Origin: Enterococcus sp. 9D6_DIV0238
GTDB taxonomy: Bacteria > Bacillota > Bacilli > Lactobacillales > Enterococcaceae
Assembly: GCF_002174455.2 (NCBI RefSeq)
Contig: NZ_CP147246.1
Coordinates: 186,001-250,000 of the forward strand
DNA length: 64,000 nucleotides
Direction: 5' to 3'
The position numbers and the translations under genes were made by a program. The notes beneath the pieces were generated by a model that was not told the origin of the DNA, did no database searches, and saw nothing but the letters and a program-made list of their open reading frames with translations. Positions 20,388 to 28,749 of this stretch are shown here, piece after piece. Each line of letters starts with the position of its first letter. The first letter of the stretch is position 1.

Positions 20388-21806
20388 ATGGCTTTTGAAA
20401 GTTTAACAGACCGCTTACAACAGGCAATGAGTAAATTACGTCGCAAAGGGAAAGTCTCTGAAGCAGATGTAAAAGAAATGATGAGAGAAATTCGTCTTGC
20501 GTTATTAGAAGCAGACGTAAATTTACAAGTAGTAAAAGACTTTACAAAGCGTGTACGGGAACGTGCCGTTGGTGTAGAGGTCTTAGAAAGTTTATCACCT
20601 GCCCAACAAATCGTTAAAATCGTAGATGAAGAATTGACTGCAACGTTAGGTTCTGAAACGGTGGGACTGAATAAATCCGAACGAATTCCAACAGTCATTA
20701 TGATGGCTGGTTTACAAGGGGCTGGTAAAACGACCTTCGGCGGTAAAATAGCAAATCACTTGATCAAAACAGAAAAAGCGCGTCCCTTAATGATCGCAGC
20801 TGATGTTTATCGTCCAGCGGCGATCGATCAATTGAAAGTCTTGGGTCAGCAATTAGATGTACCTGTCTTTGATATGGGAACAGATACTGATCCTGTTGAG
20901 ATCGTCCGTCAAGGGATGGCCTTAGCCAAAGAGCAGAAAAATGACTACGTCTTGATCGATACAGCAGGACGTCTTCATGTTGATGAAGCGCTCATGGATG
21001 AATTGAAACAAATCAAAGCAGTCGCTGAACCAGATGAAATTTTACTTGTTGTTGATGCAATGACAGGACAGGATGCGGTGAATGTTGCAGAAAGCTTCAA
21101 TCAGCAGCTAGGTATCACTGGTGTCGTGATCACAAAATTAGATGGGGATACGCGTGGTGGTGCGGCGCTTTCTATTCGTGCTGTTACAGGTGCACCAATC
21201 AAATTTATTGGGTCAGGTGAAAAATTAACTGATCTAGAAATTTTCCATCCAGATCGTATGTCCAGCCGTATATTAGGCATGGGAGACATGCTGACGCTGA
21301 TCGAAAAAGCACAGCAGGATTATGATGAGAAAAAAGCTGAAGAACTTGCAACAAAGATGAAAGAAAACAGCTTTGATTTCAATGACTTTATCGAGCAATT
21401 AGATCAAGTCATGGGAATGGGACCGATTGAAGATCTTTTAAAAATGATCCCTGGCATGAGTCAAATGCCTGGTCTTGAAAATGTCAAAGTAGATCCTAAA
21501 GATGTTGCACGTAAAAAAGCTATGGTGCTTTCAATGACACCAGCAGAGCGAGAAAATCCTGATTTACTGAATCCAAGTAGACGCAGAAGGATCGCAGCAG
21601 GTTCTGGGAATAGTGTTGTTGAGGTCAACCGAATGATCAAACAGTTCAAAGAATCTAAGAAAATGATGCAGCAAATGTCTAAAGGTAATATGGATATCCC
21701 TGGTATGGATCAAATGCTGGGTGGCGGTATCAAAGGAAAACTTGGGAAAATGGCAATGAACCGAATGGTCAAGAAAAACAAAAAGAAGAAAAAGAAGAAA
21801 AAATAA
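20388..21806 (+). CDS. ffh: Signal recognition particle protein Ffh (SRP54)
   Basis: GTPase that, with 4.5S RNA, binds signal sequences and delivers ribosomes to FtsY at the membrane. The N domain covers about 1-90. The G domain has the P-loop GLQGAGKT (108-115), DTAGRLH and TKLDGDTRGG. The methionine-rich M domain (about 320-460) includes the SRP RNA-binding segment RRRRIAAGSG. The 472-aa protein ends in an almost pure lysine tail. A strong terminator follows, so the downstream genes have separate promoters. Confidence 0.97.
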   Translation: MAFESLTDRLQQAMSKLRRKGKVSEADVKEMMREIRLALLEADVNLQVVKDFTKRVRERAVGVEVLESLSPAQQIVKIVDEELTATLGSETVGLNKSERIPTVIMMAGLQGAGKTTFGGKIANHLIKTEKARPLMIAADVYRPAAIDQLKVLGQQLDVPVFDMGTDTDPVEIVRQGMALAKEQKNDYVLIDTAGRLHVDEALMDELKQIKAVAEPDEILLVVDAMTGQDAVNVAESFNQQLGITGVVITKLDGDTRGGAALSIRAVTGAPIKFIGSGEKLTDLEIFHPDRMSSRILGMGDMLTLIEKAQQDYDEKKAEELATKMKENSFDFNDFIEQLDQVMGMGPIEDLLKMIPGMSQMPGLENVKVDPKDVARKKAMVLSMTPAERENPDLLNPSRRRRIAAGSGNSVVEVNRMIKQFKESKKMMQQMSKGNMDIPGMDQMLGGGIKGKLGKMAMNRMVKKNKKKKKKKK

Positions 21807-21827
21807 TTTAACAGTAAGCTCATTAAA

Positions 21828-21863
21828 AAAACTACCCGATTTTTCAAAGTTGGGTAGTTTTTT
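21828..21863 (+). terminator. Terminator after ffh
   Basis: AACTACCCGA pairs with TTGGGTAGTT, followed by TTTTTTG. Confidence 0.9.
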
Positions 21864-21925
21864 GTATTTTGATTTGGTGAACTGATGCTTGTCTCTATTT
21901 TAGTATAAATTAGATCAAAATAGGA

Positions 21926-21954
21926 TTGCTGTTTCGTTCAAATTAAGCTACAAT
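21926..21954 (+). promoter_or_regulatory. Promoter of the GNAT gene
   Basis: TTGCTG and TACAAT are 17 bases apart. The expected transcript start is near 21961, leaving a leader of under 30 bases before the AUU start inferred for the next gene. Confidence 0.6.
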
Positions 21955-21987
21955 TCAGTAAAAAAGCATGAAGGTGAGGAACTCGAT

Positions 21988-22806
21988 ATTAATCTTAGTA
22001 TAAAGCAACAGCTCAGTGAAACGGAGTTAAGCCAGATCAAGCTGTTAAAAGCTAGAAATCAACAATTACTTGGTGTGGAATATAAGTTAGACTTAAGTTT
22101 TTTTATGGAATCGACGGAGAAAGTCCAGCATCTGTTGCTCTGGAAAGATGAAGAGCTTTTGGGCTATACAGCGTTAAGCGGCTATGACCCTGAGGAGTTA
22201 GAGGTAACTATGATTGCAACGACTAATGAAGCAATTGCTCCTATGCATGAAGCCGCACGCATCTTTGCTCAGAAAAAAAAGTTTGTACGGTTATTATGGA
22301 TCGTTGACCAAAGAGATAACTTGATTGTATCTTTCATCAAAGAAATGAAACTTTATAGCCACTCTTTCTCAGAATATGCGATGTTATTCGATAGTAAGAC
22401 AGAAATCCATTCAGAAGAGTGCTCATTAGTATCAGCTGAAAAAGCTGATGCTAGTAAAATCGCACAGCTGGATGGAGAATCAGAGTTTGATAAGATTCAG
22501 CCGATTGATGAAGTCGATTTGGCTAAAACTCTTGTGCTTAAAGAAGGGAAAGAACTCATAGCCAGTATTCGACTCGAAAAAAATCAAGAAGAGTGTGGAA
22601 TTCATGGCTTTGTTGTTCGAACTGACCAACGCGGAAAAGGAATCGGTCGTAAAATTTTAACAACGATTGTTTCACAATTAAAAAGAGAAGGCTACTCACA
22701 AATTTATTTAGAAGTTGAGTCAACGAATGCAGCTGCTATGGGCCTCTATCAGTCGATCGGTTTCAAGCAAAAAGCATGCTTCGACTATTACGTTTCAGTG
22801 TTTTAA
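21988..22806 (+). CDS. GNAT acetyltransferase with probable AUU start
   Basis: Two-part protein with a C-terminal GNAT domain: acetyl-CoA loop TDQRGKGIGRKI and the later ESTNAAAMGLYQSIGFK segment. The substrate is unknown. The reading frame is open from 21904 but contains no ATG, GTG or TTG before a GTG at 22075, which has no ribosome binding site. A good site (AAGGTGAGG, 21971-21979) sits eight bases before ATT at 21988, and translation from there adds 29 residues with a sensible amphipathic helix (LSETELSQIKLLKARNQQ). I therefore place the start at ATT, giving 272 aa. A sequencing error or a mutated ATG is the alternative. Confidence 0.65.
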   Translation: MNLSIKQQLSETELSQIKLLKARNQQLLGVEYKLDLSFFMESTEKVQHLLLWKDEELLGYTALSGYDPEELEVTMIATTNEAIAPMHEAARIFAQKKKFVRLLWIVDQRDNLIVSFIKEMKLYSHSFSEYAMLFDSKTEIHSEECSLVSAEKADASKIAQLDGESEFDKIQPIDEVDLAKTLVLKEGKELIASIRLEKNQEECGIHGFVVRTDQRGKGIGRKILTTIVSQLKREGYSQIYLEVESTNAAAMGLYQSIGFKQKACFDYYVSVF

Positions 22807-22853
22807 AAAATCAGTCTGGTTCTTCTCAAGAGAAAATCGCCAGACTGATTTTT
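22805..22853 (+). terminator. Terminator after the GNAT gene
   Basis: AAATCAGTCTGG pairs with CCAGACTGATTT, with TTT at the end. The stem is long and perfect. Confidence 0.88.
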
Positions 22854-22961
22854 GAAGCAAATAATTGCCCCTGCCAAGGTAATAGTAGTATATCATAAAA
22901 AGATGAAAAACTGTATAGATCAATAGAATGAAGCAATTTTAAGGGTGTCAAGAAAAAACTC

Positions 22962-22990
22962 TTTACAGCACACTTGAAATCTGTTAAACT
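22962..22990 (+). promoter_or_regulatory. Promoter of rpsP-khpA
   Basis: TTTACA and TAAACT are 17 bases apart, about 40 bases before the rpsP start. Confidence 0.6.
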
Positions 22991-23029
22991 AACATTTGTG
23001 ATTAAGTTAATGGAGGTGTAATAGATAAA

Positions 23030-23305
23030 ATGTCAGTAAAAATTCGTTTAAAACGTATGGGTTCTAAAAAGAGTCCTTTTTACCGTATCGTAGTCGCTGA
23101 TTCTCGTTCTCCACGTGATGGACGTTTCATCGAAACTGTTGGGACTTACAATCCTTTGAAAGATCCTGCAGAAGTAGTTTTAAAAGAAGATTTAGTTTTA
23201 GACTGGTTGTCTAAAGGTGCTCAACCTTCAGATACAGTTCGTAACATCCTTTCAAAAGAAGGCGTTATGAAAAAACACCACGAAGCTAAATTAGAAAAGA
23301 AATAA
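23030..23305 (+). CDS. rpsP: 30S ribosomal protein S16
   Basis: Small-subunit ribosomal protein of 91 aa, required for 30S assembly. The N terminus ([34 protein letters not shown]) is diagnostic of bS16. GGAGGTG lies upstream of the ATG. It forms a two-gene unit with khpA, 11 bases downstream. In many Firmicutes rimM and trmD continue this operon, but here a terminator closes it after khpA. Confidence 0.98.
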   Translation: MSVKIRLKRMGSKKSPFYRIVVADSRSPRDGRFIETVGTYNPLKDPAEVVLKEDLVLDWLSKGAQPSDTVRNILSKEGVMKKHHEAKLEKK

Positions 23306-23316
23306 GGTGACCGATT

Positions 23317-23562
23317 ATGGCAGATGTGAAAGAGTTAGTTTTAACTATCGTTCGTCCATTAGTCAGTCAACCTGAGATGGTTAAATTGGAAGTAGAAGAG
23401 TCTGATGCTTTTCTAGAATATAATTTAACTGTATCACCTGAAGATATTGGTCGTATTATTGGTAAACAAGGCCGTGTTGCTAAAGCAATTCGTACGATTG
23501 TTTACAGTGTACGCGTGGATGGACCTAAGAAAGTTCGTTTAAATATCGTAGATGGTAAATAA
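23317..23562 (+). CDS. khpA: KH-domain RNA-binding protein KhpA
   Basis: Small (81 aa) single KH-domain protein with the RNA-binding GxxG loop in IIGKQGRVAKAIRTIV. KhpA works with KhpB/Jag as an RNA chaperone linked to cell elongation and division in related cocci. Its position directly after rpsP is the standard one. A terminator follows within ten bases. Confidence 0.94.
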   Translation: MADVKELVLTIVRPLVSQPEMVKLEVEESDAFLEYNLTVSPEDIGRIIGKQGRVAKAIRTIVYSVRVDGPKKVRLNIVDGK

Positions 23563-23570
23563 GATCAAGG

Positions 23571-23613
23571 TCGTGAAAGGTAACTCATTGAGTTATTTTT
23601 CACGATTTTTTTG
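23571..23613 (+). terminator. Terminator after khpA
   Basis: CGTGAAA and GTAACTC pair with GAGTTAT and TTTCACG, followed by ATTTTTTT. Confidence 0.88.
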
Positions 23614-23672
23614 ACTAAAGAATAAATCTTGTGCATAATGAACAAAATGAATAAGATCGGGAGGCGTGAGTG

Positions 23673-24215
23673 ATGAATGAACGAAATAGCTATCAGGAAC
23701 AGTTAACGACAGGGATACAAGAATATTTTGAAAAAACGTCATTCAAAGCTGGAGACATTTTTGTTTTAGGGTGCAGTAGCAGCGAAATATTTGGTGGCGT
23801 GATCGGTCAAAATTCTAGACTTGATATTGGTGAAGGGATCGTTTCGACTCTAAAAGAGCATCTGGATAAAAAAGGGGTATACCTTGCTGTACAAGGATGT
23901 GAACACATCAATCGGGCATTAGTCATTGAAAAAGAAGTTGCTGAAGCACATGATTTTGAAATCGTGTCTGTTGTTCCTGCCCTTCATGCAGGCGGCGCAG
24001 CTGCTGTTGCAGCCTTTCATTTATTTACTGATCCAGTCGTGGTAGAAAAAATCGTTGCTAGAGGAGGAATCGATATAGGAGATACGGCTATCGGCATGCA
24101 TGTGAAACATGTACAGATCCCAATCAGAACAACTATCAAGGAAATTGGTGAAGCGCATACGACTTTTTTGTATAGTCGACCGAAATTGATTGGCGGAGCT
24201 CGTGCTGTATATTAA
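23673..24215 (+). CDS. UPF0340 family protein (TIGR01440, YwlG-like)
   Basis: Conserved cytoplasmic protein of 180 aa with no assigned reaction. Recognisable family segments are [43 protein letters not shown] and [15 protein letters not shown]. The conserved cysteine and histidines suggest a small-molecule or metal-binding site, but no function is established. ATG 23673 has GGGAGG eight bases upstream; a GTG one codon earlier is possible. It is monocistronic, flanked by two terminators. Confidence 0.85.
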   Translation: MNERNSYQEQLTTGIQEYFEKTSFKAGDIFVLGCSSSEIFGGVIGQNSRLDIGEGIVSTLKEHLDKKGVYLAVQGCEHINRALVIEKEVAEAHDFEIVSVVPALHAGGAAAVAAFHLFTDPVVVEKIVARGGIDIGDTAIGMHVKHVQIPIRTTIKEIGEAHTTFLYSRPKLIGGARAVY

Positions 24216-24267
24216 AAAAATGTACTTGGGTTTTAACTCTAAGAGTTATGTCCCAGTACATTTTTTA
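24214..24267 (+). terminator. Terminator after the UPF0340 gene
   Basis: TGTACTTGGG pairs with TCCCAGTACA around an inner AACTCTAAGAGTT stem, followed by TTTTTTAA. It belongs to a set of similar CCCAGT-type terminators in this window. Confidence 0.88.
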
Positions 24268-24295
24268 ATATACTTTTATATCAAGCTTTTTACGA

Positions 24296-24634
24296 TCATT
24301 TTTTTCTAAAAACTTTAATATCGAAAATAGGAGAGTCAAAATTGATTTCGGCCTCGTCGATCATTAAACCTAGTAAATGATAATCTTCTTCTTCATGATG
24401 GGTGATGCCCAGCAGTTCATCATAATAGCTTTCAATACTCAAATCTCTTGGTGTATTCAACAATTCCAATAAGTTCAAAACACCTTCTGGTTCGTCTTTG
24501 GTTTGTCCTTGCATTTCTATATAAAAACCTTCAGATGTAAAATCGAGTCCAATTCGGATGTCCTCAATATCATTTGAAAAAAAATAAGTGAGAAGCTCAT
24601 CTATAATACGCTTAGCTTTTTCTCTTTCTTGCAT
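24296..24634 (-). CDS. Small hypothetical protein linked to DUF1576 gene
   Basis: An acidic 112-aa protein that I do not recognise. It lacks a signal peptide or membrane segment and begins with a helix (EREKAKRIIDELLTYFF); charge is concentrated in EEEDYHLLGLMIDEAE. It overlaps the end of the DUF1576 membrane protein gene by 23 bases and has AAAGGTG before its ATG, so it is translationally coupled to that gene. A regulatory or accessory role for the membrane protein is plausible but unproven. Confidence 0.75.
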   Translation of the reverse strand: MQEREKAKRIIDELLTYFFSNDIEDIRIGLDFTSEGFYIEMQGQTKDEPEGVLNLLELLNTPRDLSIESYYDELLGITHHEEEDYHLLGLMIDEAEINFDSPIFDIKVFRKK

Positions 24635-25946
24635 GTTGTTTCACCTTTCTGATTTGTAAAATATTATCTAGTAATGGTACCATGACAGCCGCAACAAAAC
24701 CAGTAGAAAATCCGTTATTATAAAGATTTAATCCACCATGAAGGTAACTCACATTAGTAACCAATGACATATGCAAGAAACCGGCAGCAAGACCATAGTG
24801 AAAACCATAATATCCAGCGATCGGCGCCAACCCAGTGGCAAAAATTCCAGCTAGAGCTACAGTTGTCTGATCGACAGCAAAAACAGATGATAATTGTGCA
24901 GTGAAAAAGACACTAATAAGCAAGGGGAGACTATTTAATGGATGATTACCAAAAGCACTGAAGCCGACTGCTGATAGGATAGCACCAACAATGGGGCCAT
25001 TAAGAGTACAATGACTAAACTGAGTATAACCGATCAGGAGCAACCCCATAAAAGCCATATTCATCATTGTTGCACCAATTCCTGAGATAAATGTAAAATC
25101 AGTAATCAATTTCCCGGAGGTGCGACTGATCTCCTTGATCCCTTTAAAGGAAAAGTGGTTAATGATACACCCTACAATAAATAACATAAAAAATAAAAAT
25201 AACATAAAAAATAGTAATTGATTATGATAATCGTCAGATACAACGTTTTTTCCTTCGATGCTCACGCCGAACATTCTAAGTACACCAGTAAACATCATAG
25301 CGATCAATCCAGAAGTGAATCCAACATTATATAAAGAAAATCCTTGATGGAAAGTTAGAACATGAGAAGCGAGTGGCGGCAAGATCAAACCGATAAAAAT
25401 ACCGATAATGCAGCCTAATGGCAAAGAAAACATCAAAGGGATCGATAAGCCAAAAGTGAAAAAGCTAATGATCGGTGACAATGCACTGCCGAATAAACTA
25501 ACGACAATAAATTGAGAAAAGGGCTTTTTGACAATTTTAGCATAACAAATTCCACCAATGATAATTGGAATAGAATTATACATATTTTTTCCAAAAAAAG
25601 AACACCCCGATACAGTGAACAACGCAGCTATCATAGCACCATTGATAGGGATTTTTTCTTTCTTAGCAATCAGTACACTAAATAAGGTGAGTAAACCACT
25701 ATTAACAAAGGCACTGCCGAAGCTACCTAAAGCAATGTAATCAGTAAGTAAATTACTAGGAGAAGTTAAAATCCGAAGCATGCCTCCTAAAAGTGTATTG
25801 AAAGATTCACTACTCAGCCCGATCAAGATCAGGAGTAGACAGTAGCCGATCAAAAGGTAATAATTTCTGTTTTGAATGATTTCTTTCTCTGTTTTTTTAT
25901 CAGTATGTAAAAAAAATGGCTGACGCGAATGCTGATCGCTGGACAT
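24612..25946 (-). CDS. DUF1576 multi-spanning membrane protein
   Basis: A 444-aa integral membrane protein with about ten to twelve hydrophobic segments and an internal duplication: SLYNVGFTSGLIAMMF in the first half and NLYNNGFSTGFVAAVM in the second. This repeated Y-N-x-G-F-x-x-G pattern and overall sequence match DUF1576. The pattern suggests a transporter or channel built from two inverted or tandem halves; the substrate is unknown. GGAGG precedes the ATG. It is divergent from a TetR gene, which may control it, and is followed by an overlapping small gene. Confidence 0.8.
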   Translation of the reverse strand: MSSDQHSRQPFFLHTDKKTEKEIIQNRNYYLLIGYCLLLILIGLSSESFNTLLGGMLRILTSPSNLLTDYIALGSFGSAFVNSGLLTLFSVLIAKKEKIPINGAMIAALFTVSGCSFFGKNMYNSIPIIIGGICYAKIVKKPFSQFIVVSLFGSALSPIISFFTFGLSIPLMFSLPLGCIIGIFIGLILPPLASHVLTFHQGFSLYNVGFTSGLIAMMFTGVLRMFGVSIEGKNVVSDDYHNQLLFFMLFLFFMLFIVGCIINHFSFKGIKEISRTSGKLITDFTFISGIGATMMNMAFMGLLLIGYTQFSHCTLNGPIVGAILSAVGFSAFGNHPLNSLPLLISVFFTAQLSSVFAVDQTTVALAGIFATGLAPIAGYYGFHYGLAAGFLHMSLVTNVSYLHGGLNLYNNGFSTGFVAAVMVPLLDNILQIRKVKQHARKRKS

Positions 25947-26115
25947 GAAGACTACCTCCGTTATCGATTGATAAGTTTACTATATCCTGTCAAACTCTGA
26001 TTGGTCAATCTTATTTCGTATTTCGTTTGAAAATTATCATATTTTTCCACCATATCTATAATTATTGAGAAAATAAACACTTAAAACAGTGTAAAATGTA
26101 ATAATAATAAATGGA

Positions 26116-26134
26116 ATTTAAATAAATATTTAAA
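26116..26134. promoter_or_regulatory. A/T-rich palindrome before the TetR gene
   Basis: TTTAAATA and TATTTAAA flank a short centre. It sits between the divergent DUF1576 and TetR genes and could be an operator, though A/T palindromes arise often by chance in such DNA. Confidence 0.25.
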
Positions 26135-26159
26135 GAAGCATAGGTATGGAGGGATTTTT

Positions 26160-26687
26160 TTGGTTAGGAAAAAAGTATATAAAAAGCAACATATTTTAGC
26201 TGCTGCCTCTGATTTACTAGAAAAAAAAAGTTTTTCTGCAATAACTGCAAGAAATGTAGCTGAGCACATGGGAATCTCAACTCAGCCGATCTACTTGGAG
26301 TTCAAAAATATGGAAGATTTAAAATTGACGCTGCTACAAACAATTTATAAATCTCTGGAGAAAGACTATTTTTCGACGATTCAATCGGACGATTTTTTAA
26401 TCAACTTCGTTTTGAATTACATTGAATTCGCTAAGACAAAAAGAAATTTATTTATCGTTCTATTTGTTGAGCATCATTCATATGGCCAACAAATCAATCA
26501 GTTGACTTTGGACTTATTCACTAAAAGTTTAAAAGGAGACGAACGTTATACAGCGATTTCACCAGAAAATTTAAACAAGTTATTTATCAAAGTCTGGGTC
26601 ATTGCGACTGGATTGGCCTCGTTAAGTACTTCTGGAATCATGAGCTTGAAAAAAGAAGAAATCATCGCTATTTTCAAAAATAATTGA
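26160..26687 (+). CDS. TetR-family transcriptional regulator
   Basis: Regulator of 175 aa. The N-terminal helix-turn-helix covers about residues 8-52 (ILAAASDLLEKKSFSAITARNVAEHMGISTQPIYLEFKNM), followed by an all-helical ligand domain of TetR type. The start is TTG at 26160 with GGAGGG about seven bases upstream. It is divergent from the DUF1576 gene across 213 bases that include an A/T palindrome (26116-26134), a possible operator. The ligand is unknown. Confidence 0.85.
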   Translation: MVRKKVYKKQHILAAASDLLEKKSFSAITARNVAEHMGISTQPIYLEFKNMEDLKLTLLQTIYKSLEKDYFSTIQSDDFLINFVLNYIEFAKTKRNLFIVLFVEHHSYGQQINQLTLDLFTKSLKGDERYTAISPENLNKLFIKVWVIATGLASLSTSGIMSLKKEEIIAIFKNN

Positions 26688-26822
26688 ACTGGGCATTTAT
26701 GTACTGCTGGTCTTAGAAAAAAGTAGGTCGAAGGTTGGAAAGAAAATTCATTAATTTGTCTGATTTCATTTTTTACATTTATTGTTAAAGTAGTTTTATC
26801 AAATAAATTTGGAGGAACAAAA

Positions 26823-27194
26823 ATGAAATTAGTTAAAACGATCGGAATTTTTCTTTTACTTGGAGCAGCTGCTCTTTTTGGAGCTAAAGCATACACGCAA
26901 AATCAGTCTGGCGAGCTTCCAGGTGTATTGGATCAATTGAATCCATTGGTTACAGAAGGTGAAGTCTATGTGAAGACTAAAGAAGCTAATGAAGTTATTG
27001 AACACGGTATTGCGGTATATAAACAAGAAGCAGTAGATAAAGAAGGCAAAAAACGAGCAATCACCTTCACGGCAGATCATGAATTGATCCAAGATCGCTA
27101 TTTAAAAATTTATAATAAGGGTGCCCATGTTGAAACTTATGAAGAAGTAACAAAAGACCAAGTACCGCAACAAGCACTAGATAAAATAGGTTAA
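26823..27194 (+). CDS. YxeA-family (DUF1093) exported protein
   Basis: A 123-aa protein with an N-terminal hydrophobic segment (residues 5-22, IGIFLLLGAAALFGAKAY) acting as signal or anchor. The rest contains the YxeA-like block of small-protein beta strands (EVYVKTKE, AITFTADHELIQDRYLKIYNKGAHVETYEEV). Family function is unknown. GGAGG precedes the ATG. It stands alone with its own terminator. Confidence 0.75.
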   Translation: MKLVKTIGIFLLLGAAALFGAKAYTQNQSGELPGVLDQLNPLVTEGEVYVKTKEANEVIEHGIAVYKQEAVDKEGKKRAITFTADHELIQDRYLKIYNKGAHVETYEEVTKDQVPQQALDKIG

Positions 27195-27216
27195 AAAAGA
27201 ATAGACAAAATACATT

Positions 27217-27261
27217 ATGATGGGGATATGACGCAACTAGTTATGTCTCAATCATTTTTTT
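27217..27261 (+). terminator. Terminator after the YxeA-like gene
   Basis: TGATGGGGATATGAC can pair, with several G-U pairs, with GTTATGTCTCAATCA, followed by TTTTTTT. It overlaps the stop of the convergent kinase gene. Confidence 0.75.
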
Positions 27262-27753
27262 GTATGCAGAATAAGCGTTTCGGTCTTTTAAAATATGCAG
27301 TTTAGCAGGACTTGTTGCAATCAATTGCTGCAGTTCCAATTTATTTTTTGTTTCATAGTGATGATTCCACACAAACATCATTTTTAACAAGTTCATCGTT
27401 GGAGTGTAATTTGCTCGTTCTAGTTGCAGCTTTTGCTTGATGAAGCGTTTCAGAATACGATATAGGCGTATATGATAAGGTGGGAGTAAAAGTAAAACAC
27501 TATCCGCTTGAATCAATGCATCCTGAATCCAAGATTGAGTGGTAGTCCCTTCAATGATCCATTCTGGATAGTTTAAAATATCTTGCAATAGTTGTGCAGA
27601 TTTCTCTTTAGAAAAGCGTTGATCTCCTTGTGGTGTTCGTTGCCAAATAAGATTGTCAAGTTCATATAGTTGAACTTTTTGTTCTTTAGCTAATTCTCTG
27701 GCAAATGTAGTTTTCCCGCTACCGACAGGACCCGCAATAACTATTTTCATCAT
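27241..27753 (-). CDS. P-loop kinase-like protein
   Basis: A 170-aa nucleotide-binding protein with a Walker A motif GPVGSGKT at residues 8-15 (GSGKTTFAREL), a mid-protein WIIEGTT segment and a lid-like basic region (RLYRILKRFIKQKLQLER). It resembles the adenylate-kinase-related proteins often annotated as topology modulation protein FlaR. The substrate is unknown. Two adjacent ATGs begin the frame, with AGGAGG upstream. It is separated from the cyclophilin gene by a minus-strand terminator. Confidence 0.75.
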   Translation of the reverse strand: MMKIVIAGPVGSGKTTFARELAKEQKVQLYELDNLIWQRTPQGDQRFSKEKSAQLLQDILNYPEWIIEGTTTQSWIQDALIQADSVLLLLPPYHIRLYRILKRFIKQKLQLERANYTPTMNLLKMMFVWNHHYETKNKLELQQLIATSPAKLHILKDRNAYSAYKKMIET

Positions 27754-27776
27754 ACGTACCTCCTAATTAAGAACAA

Positions 27777-27817
27777 TAAAGAAACCGAAGCATAACACAA
27801 GGTCATGTCCGGTTTCA
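27777..27817 (-). terminator. Minus-strand terminator after the cyclophilin gene
   Basis: GAAACCG at the left and CGGTTTC at the right form the stem; reading the minus strand, TTTCTTTATT follows. Confidence 0.7.
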
Positions 27818-27825
27818 TTTTATCA

Positions 27826-28572
27826 TTATTTAGCTTCTTGTAAAATGTTGATTTTCTCGATACGGATATCTTTTTTCGGTTTGTCACTTTCGTCTGTTTC
27901 GGCTGAAGCGATCTTATCGACAACGTCCATTCCTTTGGTCACTTGACCGAAGACAGTATGCTTTCCATCTAAGAATGGTGTTCCGCCTTTTTTATAAGCG
28001 TCAATGATTTTTTGTGGGTAGTCATCTTTCAATAGTCCATCAGAAACATCTTCATCATTTTGGACGATAAAGAATTGGCTGCCGTTTGTTCCGTTGCCGT
28101 CAGCATCTGTACCAGCATTTGCCATAGATAGTGCACCGCGAATATTGTATAGTTGGTTGCTGAATTCATCATCAAATGAATCGCCCCAGATACTTTCTCC
28201 GCCAGTCCCATCACCTTTAGGATCGCCGCCCTGGATCATGAAATCTTTGATCACACGGTGAAAAGTAACATTGTCATAATAACCGTCTTTTGCATGAGTC
28301 ATAAAGTTTTCAACTGTTTTTGGTGCTTGTTTTGGAAAAAGCTTGATTTCGATCGTGCCTTCTGTTGTGACCATTTCAACTAAATCTTCATCTTCACTAA
28401 CTTTTTCTGATAGTTGAGGTAATTCTAAAGCATTTAGGTCAACGGATTCAGACGTTTTTGTTTCTGAGCTTGAAGATGAATCTGCTTTGTTTTCTGTTTT
28501 AGATCCACATGCTGTAAAGAACACTAATGATGCTAGAAGTGTAGCAGCAGCAATGAATTTTTTTGTTTTCAT
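27826..28572 (-). CDS. Peptidyl-prolyl isomerase lipoprotein, cyclophilin type
   Basis: Extracellular folding factor of 248 aa. A lipoprotein signal with lipobox FTAC is followed by a Ser/Glu-rich linker, then the cyclophilin domain from about residue 65 with the hallmark segments VTFHRVIKDFMIQGGDP, RGALSMANAG, GSQFFIVQ and HTVFGQV. ATG at 28572 was chosen because it begins a normal signal peptide and has AAGGAAG upstream; a start 13 codons earlier would spoil the signal. It would act on secreted proteins at the membrane surface. Confidence 0.9.
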   Translation of the reverse strand: MKTKKFIAAATLLASLVFFTACGSKTENKADSSSSSETKTSESVDLNALELPQLSEKVSEDEDLVEMVTTEGTIEIKLFPKQAPKTVENFMTHAKDGYYDNVTFHRVIKDFMIQGGDPKGDGTGGESIWGDSFDDEFSNQLYNIRGALSMANAGTDADGNGTNGSQFFIVQNDEDVSDGLLKDDYPQKIIDAYKKGGTPFLDGKHTVFGQVTKGMDVVDKIASAETDESDKPKKDIRIEKINILQEAK

Positions 28573-28694
28573 AAGGTTAATTCTTCCTTTCAAAAATAGT
28601 TTACATTTCATGATAACAAATGATCGATATAACTGCTAGTCAAAATAGATTTTTTTTAAAATTTAGGAAAGGTGTAGACCACTTTTCTTCATTC

Positions 28695-28703
28695 TGCTAT
28701 AAT
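28695..28703 (+). promoter_or_regulatory. Extended -10 promoter for the MupG-like gene
   Basis: TGCTATAAT gives a perfect extended -10, 46 bases before the start codon. A second TATAAT lies at 28718-28723. The -35 is weak. Confidence 0.5.
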
Positions 28704-28749
28704 GATAATGGATACATTATAATCAATAAAACTCTTAGGGGGCAGCACA

